Below, one piece after another: positions 47,857 through 56,247 of a DNA stretch of 64,000 nucleotides; the stretch's first letter is position 1, and every line of letters begins with the position of its first letter. The stretch comes from Lentzea jiangxiensis (GTDB lineage: Bacteria > Actinomycetota > Actinomycetes > Mycobacteriales > Pseudonocardiaceae). Below the pieces are notes generated by a model. That model was given only the letters and a program-made list of their open reading frames with translations, was not told the origin of the DNA and did no database searches. Made by a program: the position numbers and the translations under genes. The DNA lies in NCBI RefSeq assembly GCF_900104175.1, contig NZ_FNIX01000011.1, forward strand, positions 124,001-188,000, in the 5' to 3' direction.

Positions 47857-49074
47857 ATGCGTGGCGAGTCGGTAGTCGTCGTCGGGGCCGGGCAGGCGGG
47901 CTGCCAGGTCGCGGTGTCCCTGCGCGAGCAGGGGCACCGCGGCCCCATCACGCTCATCGGTGACGAGCAGGCCGCGCCGTACCAGCGGCCTCCGCTCACG
48001 AAGGACTACCTGGCGGGGCAGACCGACCTCGCCGGGCTGGTCCTGAGGCAGGACTCCTACTACGGGGACAACGGCATCGAGCTCGTCCGCGGCGAGCGGG
48101 TGGTCGGTGTCGACCGCCAGGCGCGCGTCGCGGTGCTCGGTTGTGCCCGCACCGTGAGCTACGAGCACCTGGTGTTCGCGACGGGGGCGCGGCCGCGCAC
48201 GCTGCCGATCCCCGGCGCGGAGCACGTGCTGAACCTGCGCACGGTCGCCGACGCGGACGCCATCCGGCGCAAGCTCGACGGCCGGACCGGTCTCGACGTC
48301 GTCGTCATCGGCGGCGGGTTCATCGGCCTCGAGTTCGCCGCCGTGGTCAGGAAACTGCGCCACGAGGTGACCGTCGTCGAGACCCAGCCGCAGGTCATGC
48401 AGAGGGCCGTCTCGGCAGAGACGGCGCGGCACCTGACCAACCGGCACCGCAGTGAAGGCGTCCAGGTGCTCACCGGAACAGGTGTCGCGGCCGTCAGGGA
48501 AGGTCTCGTCGAGCTCACCGACGGCACGGTGCTCGTGGCGGACCTCGTCGTCGCCGGCATCGGGGTCGTCCCGAACACCGAGGTCGCTCAGCGCGCCGGA
48601 CTGGCGGTGGACGACGGCATCGTCGTCGACGCCCACCTGCGCACCGCTGACCAGCGCGTTCACGCGGTCGGGGACTGCGCGCGGTTCGCCAGCACGCTCA
48701 CCGGCGGCCTCACGCGCCTCGAGTCCGTGCAGAACGCCACGGACCAGGCGGCGACGGTCGCGAGCGCGATCCTGGGCGGTGCGGAGCCCTACACCGCCCT
48801 GCCGTGGTTCTGGAGCGACCAGTACGACCTGAAGCTGCAGATCGCGGGACTCACCGACGGCCACGACCGCGCGGTCACCGTCGGCGACCCGGCGGAAGGC
48901 AGGTTCTCGGTGTTCTGCTTCAAGGACGACCGGCTGGTCGGCGTGGAGGCGTGCAACCGCCCGATCGACTTCCTGATGGGACGCCGGATCCTCGAGGCGG
49001 GCAACGCGCTCACCCCGGAGATCGTCGCCAGTCCGGGCTTCGACCTGCGGACGAGCCGGCAGCAGGCGGCGTGA
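47857..49074 (+). CDS. FAD-dependent ferredoxin reductase
   Basis: This 405-residue protein is of the putidaredoxin-reductase class. The FAD motif is VVVVGAGQAGCQVA, the NAD motif is VVVIGGGFIGLEFAA, and VHAVGDCARF binds the flavin near the C-terminus. RPPLTKDYL is a family hallmark. It starts one base after the ketoreductase stop codon, so translation is coupled. It should pass electrons from NAD(P)H to the adjacent ferredoxin and P450. Confidence 0.93.
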   Translation: MRGESVVVVGAGQAGCQVAVSLREQGHRGPITLIGDEQAAPYQRPPLTKDYLAGQTDLAGLVLRQDSYYGDNGIELVRGERVVGVDRQARVAVLGCARTVSYEHLVFATGARPRTLPIPGAEHVLNLRTVADADAIRRKLDGRTGLDVVVIGGGFIGLEFAAVVRKLRHEVTVVETQPQVMQRAVSAETARHLTNRHRSEGVQVLTGTGVAAVREGLVELTDGTVLVADLVVAGIGVVPNTEVAQRAGLAVDDGIVVDAHLRTADQRVHAVGDCARFASTLTGGLTRLESVQNATDQAATVASAILGGAEPYTALPWFWSDQYDLKLQIAGLTDGHDRAVTVGDPAEGRFSVFCFKDDRLVGVEACNRPIDFLMGRRILEAGNALTPEIVASPGFDLRTSRQQAA

Positions 49075-49183
49075 CGGGTGCGGGTCACGGGTGATGCCCC
49101 GGGGCGTCGTCCCGCGAGTCCCGTCCGCGGTGGTCGCGGGCCTCGCCCGTGACCCTCTCGTCGGACGGACTCGCGGGACACGG

Positions 49184-49789
49184 CTAGAGCCAGCCGGCTT
49201 CCTCGGCGATGCGGATGGCGTCCACCTTGTTGCGGCCGTTGAGCTTCGTCATGATCGTCGTCAGGTAGTTGCGGACGGTGCCGGCCGAAAGCGACAGCGC
49301 GACAGCGATGTCAGGCGCGTCGGTGCCGTTCGCCGCCAGCCGGAGCACCTCGAGCTCGCGGTCGGTGAGCGGGCACTCGCCGCGGTCCCACGCGGCGAGG
49401 GCGAGCTTGCTGTCCACGACGCGCTCGCCCGCGTTGACGCGGCGGATCGCCTCGGCGAGCTCCGAGGGGGGCGCGTCCTTCAGCAGGAACCCGTCGACGC
49501 GGGCCGCCAGCGCCCGGCGCAGCGTGCCCGGCCGGCCGAGCGAGGTGAGCATCAGCGTTCTGATCTGCGGCATCGTCTCGCGGATCGTCGCCGCGGCAGT
49601 CAGCCCGTCGAGGATCGGCAGGTCGATGTCGATCACGCAGACGTCCGGGCTGTGGTGACGCGCGGTCGGCACGATCCGGTCGCCCGAGCTGACCTCGGCC
49701 ACGACCTCGATGTCCGGTTCGAGGTTGAGCAGCGCGATGAGAGCACCGCGCACCATGTGCATGTCCTCCGCGAGCAGAACCCTGATCAT
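49184..49789 (-). CDS. NarL/LuxR-type response regulator (copy 2)
   Basis: This 201-residue regulator has the receiver (phospho-Asp in VIDIDLPILDG, Lys in FLLKDAP) and LuxR helix-turn-helix (LTDRELEVLRLAANG...SAGTVRNYL) of the same layout and length as copy 1. Most residues agree. GGAGGGG precedes the ATG. No kinase is adjacent; the double kinase at 53-55 kb is the nearest candidate partner. Confidence 0.92.
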   Translation of the reverse strand: MIRVLLAEDMHMVRGALIALLNLEPDIEVVAEVSSGDRIVPTARHHSPDVCVIDIDLPILDGLTAAATIRETMPQIRTLMLTSLGRPGTLRRALAARVDGFLLKDAPPSELAEAIRRVNAGERVVDSKLALAAWDRGECPLTDRELEVLRLAANGTDAPDIAVALSLSAGTVRNYLTTIMTKLNGRNKVDAIRIAEEAGWL

Positions 49790-49897
49790 CGCGCCCCTCC
49801 GCGCGCCACCCTATCCCCGAACGTTCATGTCGCGCTCCACGCCACATCGAGGCGACCCGAGAAGGGTGGGAAGAGCCGCCTGGTGAAGGGATGCGCC

Positions 49898-50485
49898 GTG
49901 GAACGCAGCGTCAACGTGACAGTCGTGTACTACTCCTCGACCGGGACGATCCACCGCCTGGCCGAGGAGATCTCCGAGACGGCCGAGAAACAGGGCGCCG
50001 AGGTGCGGCTGGTCCGTGCCGCGGAGCTGGCGCCGCGGCACGCGGTGGACTCCCGGCCGGCCTGGGCGGCGCATCTCCGCGACACCGAGGACGTCCCGGT
50101 CGCGTCGGCCGGCGACGTGCTGTGGGCCGACGCCGTCCTGTTCGGCACGCCGACCCGTTTCGGCAACGTCTCCGCGCAGCTCAAGCAGTTCATCGACACG
50201 CTGGGGCCCGCGTGGTCCGGCGGCCTGCTCGCGGACAAGGTGTACAGCGCCTTCACCTCCGGCGCCAGCACGCACGGCGGCATGGAGACCACGCTCGTGT
50301 CCATCTACAACATGGCCTGCCACTTCGGCGGGATCATCGTGCCTCCAGGTGGCGACCTGAACCCCTACGGCACCTCGCACGTCCTGGGCGCGGACAACGC
50401 TCCGGTCGGCGACAGGGCGTTGCGGGCGGCTCAACTGCAGGCGGAACGCGTCGTGCGGGTCGCACGCGCGCTGAAGGAGGTCTGA
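49898..50485 (+). CDS. WrbA-like flavodoxin NAD(P)H:quinone oxidoreductase
   Basis: This protein of about 195 residues has the flavodoxin FMN motif YYSSTGTIHRLAEEI. The WrbA blocks GTPTRFGNVSAQLKQFID, FTSGASTHGGMETT and GTSHVLGAD follow. It reduces quinones by two electrons. GAAGGG lies 7 bases before the GTG, which fixes the start. It is followed after five bases by the KS III gene. In an aromatic polyketide cluster it may manage the quinone redox state of the product or protect the host. Confidence 0.9.
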   Translation: MERSVNVTVVYYSSTGTIHRLAEEISETAEKQGAEVRLVRAAELAPRHAVDSRPAWAAHLRDTEDVPVASAGDVLWADAVLFGTPTRFGNVSAQLKQFIDTLGPAWSGGLLADKVYSAFTSGASTHGGMETTLVSIYNMACHFGGIIVPPGGDLNPYGTSHVLGADNAPVGDRALRAAQLQAERVVRVARALKEV

Positions 50486-50490
50486 CCGCG

Positions 50491-51498
50491 GTGCGAGTGA
50501 AGGATGTTTTCGTCAGTGGCAGCGGAGTGCGGCTGCCGTCGACGCTGACGGTCGCGGACGCGATCGTCTCGGGGGAGTGCGAGCCCAGGCTCGTCGCGCG
50601 GACGGACGTCGAGTCCGTCTCGGTGTCCCCGGACGAGTCGGCGGCGGAGATGGCGGTCGAGGCGGCGAGGGTGGCGTTGGCCCACGCGGGATCCACGCCC
50701 GGCGACGTCGATCTGATCCTGCACGCCACCACCTACCACCAGGGCCAGGACCTGTGGCCCGTCGGCTCGTACATCCAGCGCGAGACCGTGCGGAACTCCT
50801 GCCTGGCGCTGGAGATCCGGCAGATGTCCAACGGCGGGCTGGCCGCGATGGACCTCGCGGTGTCCTACCTGTCCGCGAGGCCGGGCAGGGACGCGCTCCT
50901 GACGTCGTCCGACCGCTTCTGCCTGCCGGGCATCGACCGGTGGCGAACAGATCCCGGAACTCCTTACGGCGACGGCGCGTCGGCCGTCGTGCTGTCCACG
51001 CGCGGCGGCTACGCGAAGCTGCTTTCGCTCGCCATCAACGCCGACTCGGACCTCGAGCCGTTGCACCGCGGCGACGTGCCGTTCGGCCTCGCGCCGTTCT
51101 CGCACCGCATCCCGGTGGACTTCGAGGAGGCCAAGCAGACGTTCAGCCGGGAGTTCGGCCTCTCCTACGGCATCAACAAGGCCAACGCCGGCCAGGCGCT
51201 CGCCGTCGAGCAGGCGCTGTCGGACGCCGACATGAAGATCGGCGACGCCGATTGGGTGATCCTGCCGCACTTCGGCCGCCGCCGCCTGGACGTGAACTAC
51301 CTGCGCCCGTACGACATCGCGCCGGAGCGCACCACCTGGGAGTGGAGCCGCACGGTCGGCCACCTCGGCGCGGGCGACCAGTTCGCGAGCCTCGACCACC
51401 TCGTGCGGACCGGCAAGGCCGAGTCCGGGCAGCGGATCGTCATGTTCGGCGTGGGCGCCGGCTACAGCTGGGGATGCGCGGTCCTCGAGATGCTGTGA
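50491..51498 (+). CDS. DpsC-like KS III homolog with Ser in place of the active-site Cys
   Basis: This 335-residue thiolase-fold protein is related to FabH. The active-site loop reads EIRQMSNGGLAA, with Ser113 where condensing enzymes have Cys. His260 in LPHFG is kept. The last motif is GHLGAGDQ, with His291 and Asp296 instead of the GNTSA Asn block. The daunorubicin starter enzyme DpsC likewise uses Ser with a His and an Asp five residues apart, acting as an acyltransferase that selects propionyl-CoA. A starter-loading or ester-forming role is inferred. GGAGG lies 10 bases before the GTG. Confidence 0.9.
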   Translation: MRVKDVFVSGSGVRLPSTLTVADAIVSGECEPRLVARTDVESVSVSPDESAAEMAVEAARVALAHAGSTPGDVDLILHATTYHQGQDLWPVGSYIQRETVRNSCLALEIRQMSNGGLAAMDLAVSYLSARPGRDALLTSSDRFCLPGIDRWRTDPGTPYGDGASAVVLSTRGGYAKLLSLAINADSDLEPLHRGDVPFGLAPFSHRIPVDFEEAKQTFSREFGLSYGINKANAGQALAVEQALSDADMKIGDADWVILPHFGRRRLDVNYLRPYDIAPERTTWEWSRTVGHLGAGDQFASLDHLVRTGKAESGQRIVMFGVGAGYSWGCAVLEML

Positions 51499-51555
51499 TC
51501 ACCGCAGAGCTGCCGGCGAGGCCGAGCTGAGCCCGCGCGACAGCCGGACGTCAGG

Positions 51556-53085
51556 TCAGGCGGCGGGCGTCGAGGCGGGTTCGCCGTACCACCTGCGGAG
51601 CGCCTCGGTGAGTCCCCTGCCCCGGTCGCCCGCCCACGCCACGTATCCGTCCGGGCGGACCAGGAGAGCCTCGGCGGGCGCGTTCTCGGCCGCGGCGGTC
51701 ACCAGGTCGACCCGGTCGGTCCAGGCCGCCGCGATCCCGGCCGCCTGGCCGTCGCCGCTCAGGTCGACGAGCAGGGACCGTCCGGTGCGCGCCAGCTCGG
51801 CCAGCCGGACCGGGCGACCCGCGCGGGTCAGCCGGAGGTCCGGCACCCACAGCCCGGCGAGCGGGTGGTCATCCGGTCCCGCCGTCGGGTAGCGCACGTC
51901 GGCGCCGGCCAGCATCGTCGCGATCTGCCGGGTGTTCGCCGGTTCGGCCAGCAGCGCGCCGAACACCTCCCGCACCGCCGTGCTCTCGCTGCCCGGGCTG
52001 AGCAGTGCCAGCTGGGCCAGCGTGAACATCATCATCCGCCTGCCCGCGCAGTGGCGTTCCTCGTGGTAGGTGCCGAGCAACCCGGGCGGTGCCCACCCGC
52101 CGATCTCGGCGGCCAGCTTCCAGCCGAGGTTGGCCGCGTCCTGCAGGCCCACGTTGAGCCCCGGCGCGCCGATCGAGGAGTGCACGTGCGCCGCGTCGCC
52201 CGCGACGAACACCCTGCCCACCCGGTAGTCGCCGGCCAGCCGGGTGTTGGTGCCGCCGAGCCGCCGCAGCAGGCGCGGGCCGTCGGTGCCCGGTTCGCTC
52301 ATCGGCAACTCCCGGCCGTACACGCGGGCCACGGCCTCGCGGATCTCGTCGAACGTCACGGGCACGTCGGCGGGCACCTCGGGCCGGTCCCACTCGATCG
52401 CGACGATCCGGTGCGTGCCGGGGAGCGCGATGGAGGCGAGCACCCCGGTGTCGGTGCGGCGGTAGCTCAGCCCGCCCGGCAGCGCGTCGTCGGTGAGCAG
52501 CTCGCGCACCGAGTCCGGCACCACCACGTCCGCGGCGCGGGTCGTCATGCGGCGTGACGTGACGCCGGGGAACGCGATGCCGGCCAGCGCGCGCACCGCG
52601 CTGTGCCCGCCATCGCAGCCCACCAGGTACCCGGCCCGCAGGGTCCCGGTCGACAGCTCCACCGTCACGCCGTCGGCGTCCTGCGTGAAGCCGACCAGGT
52701 CGTGCCCGCGGCGGAGGTCGGCTCCCAGGCCGAGGGCCCACTCCTCCAGCCCCGCCTCCAGATGCCACTGCTGGATCGTGAACCCGTACAGCGGGTTGTC
52801 CTCCCAGCCGTGCAACCACAGCGGCATCGCACCGTAGACGTAGGCGGGCAACGGGGCGGGCGGAGCGGAGTCGCCGCTCAGCCGCTCGTACAGGCCCCGG
52901 TGGTCGAGCAGCCGGACGACCTGGCCGGTGATCCCGCCCGCCTTCGGCTCGGCGGCGCGCTCCGCCGAGCGTTCGACCACGACCGGCCGGACTCCGGACA
53001 GGCACAGCTCGGCGGCCAGCATCAGCCCGACCGGTCCGGCGCCCACGATCACGACGTCGGCGGTTTCCGGTGCGGAGGGTGGCAT
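51556..53085 (-). CDS. FAD-dependent aromatic monooxygenase (PgaE/RdmE/Rox class)
   Basis: This 509-residue flavoprotein hydroxylase has VVIVGAGPVGLMLA for FAD, the DG motif in GCDGGHSAVR and the second FAD motif GRVFVAGDAAHVHSSIGAPGLN (given from its ends, about residues 275-296). A C-terminal thioredoxin-like domain follows. Such enzymes hydroxylate polyketide rings or open them. GGAGAAAG precedes the ATG. Two 23-base near-palindromes lie just upstream, so the gene is probably under a dedicated repressor. Confidence 0.93.
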   Translation of the reverse strand: MPPSAPETADVVIVGAGPVGLMLAAELCLSGVRPVVVERSAERAAEPKAGGITGQVVRLLDHRGLYERLSGDSAPPAPLPAYVYGAMPLWLHGWEDNPLYGFTIQQWHLEAGLEEWALGLGADLRRGHDLVGFTQDADGVTVELSTGTLRAGYLVGCDGGHSAVRALAGIAFPGVTSRRMTTRAADVVVPDSVRELLTDDALPGGLSYRRTDTGVLASIALPGTHRIVAIEWDRPEVPADVPVTFDEIREAVARVYGRELPMSEPGTDGPRLLRRLGGTNTRLAGDYRVGRVFVAGDAAHVHSSIGAPGLNVGLQDAANLGWKLAAEIGGWAPPGLLGTYHEERHCAGRRMMMFTLAQLALLSPGSESTAVREVFGALLAEPANTRQIATMLAGADVRYPTAGPDDHPLAGLWVPDLRLTRAGRPVRLAELARTGRSLLVDLSGDGQAAGIAAAWTDRVDLVTAAAENAPAEALLVRPDGYVAWAGDRGRGLTEALRRWYGEPASTPAA

Positions 53086-53121
53086 GACTTTCTCCAGGGG
53101 ACAAGGGGTGCTGCGGCACCA

Positions 53122-53144
53122 GTGATGGGACTTGGTCCCGTCAC
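53122..53144. promoter_or_regulatory. Operator-like palindrome 1 upstream of the FAD monooxygenase
   Basis: A 23-base near-palindrome with GTGA-N-GGGAC arms mirrored around TTG. It is repeated in related form 33 bases further on, centre to centre (about three helical turns). TetR- or MarR-type binding is likely. Confidence 0.65.
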
Positions 53145-53154
53145 CGTAGCAGAA

Positions 53155-53177
53155 GTGATGAGACCAAGTCCCATCAC
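53155..53177. promoter_or_regulatory. Operator-like palindrome 2 upstream of the FAD monooxygenase
   Basis: GTGATG...CATCAC arms around a GAC-N4-GTC centre, closely related to the neighbouring palindrome, with its core in the opposite orientation. It lies between the monooxygenase and the double kinase gene. Confidence 0.65.
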
Positions 53178-53231
53178 TGTGGGCGTGGGTCAGCGGGAAC
53201 GCGGCTGAACCGCGGTTCCCGCTCGACGCGA

Positions 53232-55484
53232 TCAGGCGATGGGGATCTCGGCCCGCAACCGGTAGGTGTGCTCGGGCGTGAGGCCCGCCTGCAGGTCACC
53301 GCCCAGCGCGCGGACGCGGGTCGTGAGGTTGCCGATCCCGCTGCCGTCGCGCGAGCTCTGGTGGCTCGACGAGATCCCGTCGTTGACGATGTCCATCGTG
53401 ACGAGTTCGCGAGAGCTGGACACCACGATCTCGCAACGCCCGGCCTTGCTGTGCCGCAGCAGGTTCGTCACGCCCTCGCGCAGCACGGTCGCGAGGGTGA
53501 CCTTCACCTCCTTGGACAGCCGGTCGCAGGCGTCGATCCTGACGGTGACGTCGATGTCCGCCGCGGACAGCAGTGCCCGCGCCGACCGGGCCTCCTCGTC
53601 GAACGACAGCTCGCGGTAGCTCAGCGCCACCGACCGCACGTCCGCGAGCGCCTGCCGGGAGATCTCCAGCACCTCGGTGAGCTCCTGCCGCGCCCGGTCC
53701 GGGTCGGCGGTGAGCAGCCGGTGCGTCAGCTCGCTCTTCAGCGTGATCGCGGAGAGGCTGTAGCCGAGCAGGTCGTGCAGGTCGCGGGCGAACCGCAGCC
53801 GTTCCTGCGTGACGGCCGCCGCCGCGAGCTCCTCCCGCGCCTCGTGCAACTGGTTCACCATGGACCGCAGCCGGGTCAGCGCGTAGAGCACCAGGCCGTG
53901 GTTGGTCGTGGCCATCACGCCGTACGCGATGGCCACCGCGTTCTCGCCGAGCGCGCTGTAGATCACGCCCTGCAGCGCGACGACCGAGAAGAACGCGATC
54001 CACCCGGCGCGGCGCGGCAGTAGCAGGGCCCCCGCGCCGGCGAGGAAGCCGGGCACGCCCGCGAGGTAGGGGTTGGCGAACACCAGGGGAGGGACGAACA
54101 CGCAGAACGCCAGCCCGGCGAGCACCAGGACACGCCGCGACAGGCTCAGCCGGACGTGCGGGCGGATCACCACGCCCAGCACGAGCACGGCGGCGCCGAC
54201 GATGCCGATCGCGGCGACCTCGACCCCGGCCGACCTGGCCGGGTAGTACGTCACCAGCGTCATCGCCATCGCCGCGTACCCGACCACCACGGCGGTGATC
54301 AGCACCTGCGCGAACCGCATCGCGATCGGCGGGCCCGAGAAGCGCGGCGCGGCCGCGTGGTTCTCCGGTGCCGGTTCCACCGGCACCTCGGCGTGCAGGT
54401 GGTAGGTGCCGCCCGAGGTGGTCCGGGCGACCAGGGAACCACCGATGGCCGAGGTGCGGGTGGTGAGGTTGCTCAGACCGCTGCCGCGCCTGGCGCCGGT
54501 CTCGGCGAGTGCCCCGTCGTTGACGATGTCGATCGACGCCAGCCGGTCCGTGCCGGAGATCGTGATGGTGCAGCGGGTCGCCTCGCTGTGCCGCAGCAGG
54601 TTCGTCACGCCCTCGCGCAGCACGGTCGCGAGCACCGTCCGGGATCGGGGTGAGAGGTCGGGGTGGTCCGTCTCGATAGTGGCCCGCACGCCCGCGGCGG
54701 TCAGCACCGACCGCGCCGACTCGATCTCGTCGGCGAGCGACAGTTCGCGGTAGCTCGAGGCCACCGCGCGAACGTCGGCCAGGGCCTCGCGGGCGATGCT
54801 CAGGATCTCCGTCAGCTCCCGCACGGCGTGTTCGGTGTGCGTGCCGATCAGCCTGCAGGTCAGCTCGACCTTCAGCGTGATCGCGGACAGGCTGAAGCCG
54901 AGCAGGTCGTGCAGGTCGCGGGCGAACCGCAGGCGCTCCTGCGAGACCGCGAGGTCGGCGAGCTCGGAGCGGGCGGTCTCCAGCTCCGCGACCAGCGTCG
55001 GGAGCCGGGACAGGCCGTAGACGACCAGGCCGGCGACCATCGACTGCACCACGTAGTAGGCCAGCTGGGCGGGGTCGCTGACGTACAACGACCTGATCGC
55101 GCCGTTGCTGAGCGCCACCGCGAAGAACACCAGCCACCGCACCCGGCGTGGCAGGACCAGCAGAGCGCTGCCCGCCAGGAAACCGGGCATGCCGTGCCAG
55201 GCGTTGGGGAAGAACGGCACCGGCGCGTACACCAGCCCGGCCATGACGCCCAGCGCGAGATGCGCCCTGCCCGAACGCAGGTCGGACCCCGGCCGGCTGA
55301 ACACCCGCAGTTGCAGGTACCCGATCAGGAGCAGGCAGACGAGCGCGGCCGCGGCGCGCGCGGGTGTCGGACCGGCGTTCAGGACGTAGGAGAAGGCGTT
55401 GCCGAGGTAGTTGGCGAAGACCACGCTGATGACGACGTACGCCAAACGACGGGACACGGACGAGCGTTCCTGTCGTGATGTCAC
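53232..55484 (-). CDS. Tandem double histidine kinase (two complete sensor-kinase modules in one protein)
   Basis: This protein of about 750 residues is made of two DesK/NarX-like kinases in series. Module 1 has about five membrane helices, phosphoacceptor His192 in ARDLHDLLGFSLS, and an HATPase domain (REGVTNLLRHSEA, GSGLSNLTTR). Module 2 repeats this with helices, His570 in ARDLHDLLGYSLS, REGVTNLLRHSKA and GSGIGNLTTR. Both look intact. The GTG with GGGAG upstream is the likeliest start; one 27 bases further in is possible. The partner is probably one or both NarL-type regulators of the cluster. Confidence 0.92.
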   Translation of the reverse strand: MTSRQERSSVSRRLAYVVISVVFANYLGNAFSYVLNAGPTPARAAAALVCLLLIGYLQLRVFSRPGSDLRSGRAHLALGVMAGLVYAPVPFFPNAWHGMPGFLAGSALLVLPRRVRWLVFFAVALSNGAIRSLYVSDPAQLAYYVVQSMVAGLVVYGLSRLPTLVAELETARSELADLAVSQERLRFARDLHDLLGFSLSAITLKVELTCRLIGTHTEHAVRELTEILSIAREALADVRAVASSYRELSLADEIESARSVLTAAGVRATIETDHPDLSPRSRTVLATVLREGVTNLLRHSEATRCTITISGTDRLASIDIVNDGALAETGARRGSGLSNLTTRTSAIGGSLVARTTSGGTYHLHAEVPVEPAPENHAAAPRFSGPPIAMRFAQVLITAVVVGYAAMAMTLVTYYPARSAGVEVAAIGIVGAAVLVLGVVIRPHVRLSLSRRVLVLAGLAFCVFVPPLVFANPYLAGVPGFLAGAGALLLPRRAGWIAFFSVVALQGVIYSALGENAVAIAYGVMATTNHGLVLYALTRLRSMVNQLHEAREELAAAAVTQERLRFARDLHDLLGYSLSAITLKSELTHRLLTADPDRARQELTEVLEISRQALADVRSVALSYRELSFDEEARSARALLSAADIDVTVRIDACDRLSKEVKVTLATVLREGVTNLLRHSKAGRCEIVVSSSRELVTMDIVNDGISSSHQSSRDGSGIGNLTTRVRALGGDLQAGLTPEHTYRLRAEIPIA

Positions 55485-55583
55485 AGCAGCTCCCACGCGA
55501 GGGTCGGGACGCGGCCATGATACGGGCGTGTCTTGGGAAGTCGCGCGATTTGCGATCCGTGACCGGAGCACCATGACAGCGGC

Positions 55584-56228
55584 TCAGCACCTGGCCGGGA
55601 CGATGAGCCCGGCTCCGGCGAGATAGGCGACGACGTCGGCGACCAGCGTCTTCTCGACGTGCAGCGTCTCGGCGACCTCGGTGATCGTGCCGGCGTTGTC
55701 CAGCAACGACTTCGCGATCTCCGTGGCGGGCGCGCCGTGCAGGATCACCTGGTAGGTGAGGCCCGGGCACGCCAGCGCCTGGTCTCCGTTGAGCCGCTCG
55801 ATCCCGGTGCCCCACCGCATCGTGACGGGCTCGTCGTCCCTGATGAAGGGCAACCAGAAGTTGGCGTCCCGCGTCACGGCGACGAGCGACAGGATCGGGC
55901 CGGCGCCGTCGTTGAGCCCGAGCGACGGCACGACGCAGCCACCGAGCAGGTCGAGCGTGTTCTTGAGCTTGCGCCAGATGAGGCACGGTCCGGCCCCGGC
56001 CCTCCACCTCACGAAGTTCTCGTGCAGCGCGGAGATGTTCTCCAGCGCCACCGGCCCCAGGCTCATGCGGTGCAACGCCTCGCGCACGAGCGGGCTGGTG
56101 TCCGCGATCTCGATCGAGCCCCACCTCCCGTGCACGGTCAGGTGCTCGCTTCCCTCGTCGACGAACGCGTCCTCCAGCAACGACCACAACGGGCGGCAGG
56201 CCGGGATGTGCGACTCGGTGGGCACCAC
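55584..56228 (-). CDS. SagB N-terminal-domain-like protein without the nitroreductase domain
   Basis: This 214-residue protein resembles the N-terminal part of actinobacterial SagB-type azoline dehydrogenases. It shows WGSIEIADTSPLVREALHRM, GGCVVPSLGLNDG, GILSLVAV-like text and a C-terminal winged-helix-like LVADVVAYLAGAGLIV. In full-length enzymes an FMN nitroreductase domain follows; here the protein simply ends. It lies 19 bases after the YcaO gene and is the third gene of the RiPP cassette. It may bind the leader peptide or act as a scaffold. Assignment rests on recalled family patterns. GGAGG precedes the GTG pair. Confidence 0.7.
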   Translation of the reverse strand: MVPTESHIPACRPLWSLLEDAFVDEGSEHLTVHGRWGSIEIADTSPLVREALHRMSLGPVALENISALHENFVRWRAGAGPCLIWRKLKNTLDLLGGCVVPSLGLNDGAGPILSLVAVTRDANFWLPFIRDDEPVTMRWGTGIERLNGDQALACPGLTYQVILHGAPATEIAKSLLDNAGTITEVAETLHVEKTLVADVVAYLAGAGLIVPARC

Positions 56229-56247
56229 GGCGCCTCCGCTCGGGCAG

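Noticed and set aside
51556..53085. FAD monooxygenase as a rifampicin-inactivating Rox enzyme
   Set aside because: The domain layout is shared by Rox and polyketide hydroxylases; the cluster context favours tailoring and sequence alone cannot separate them.
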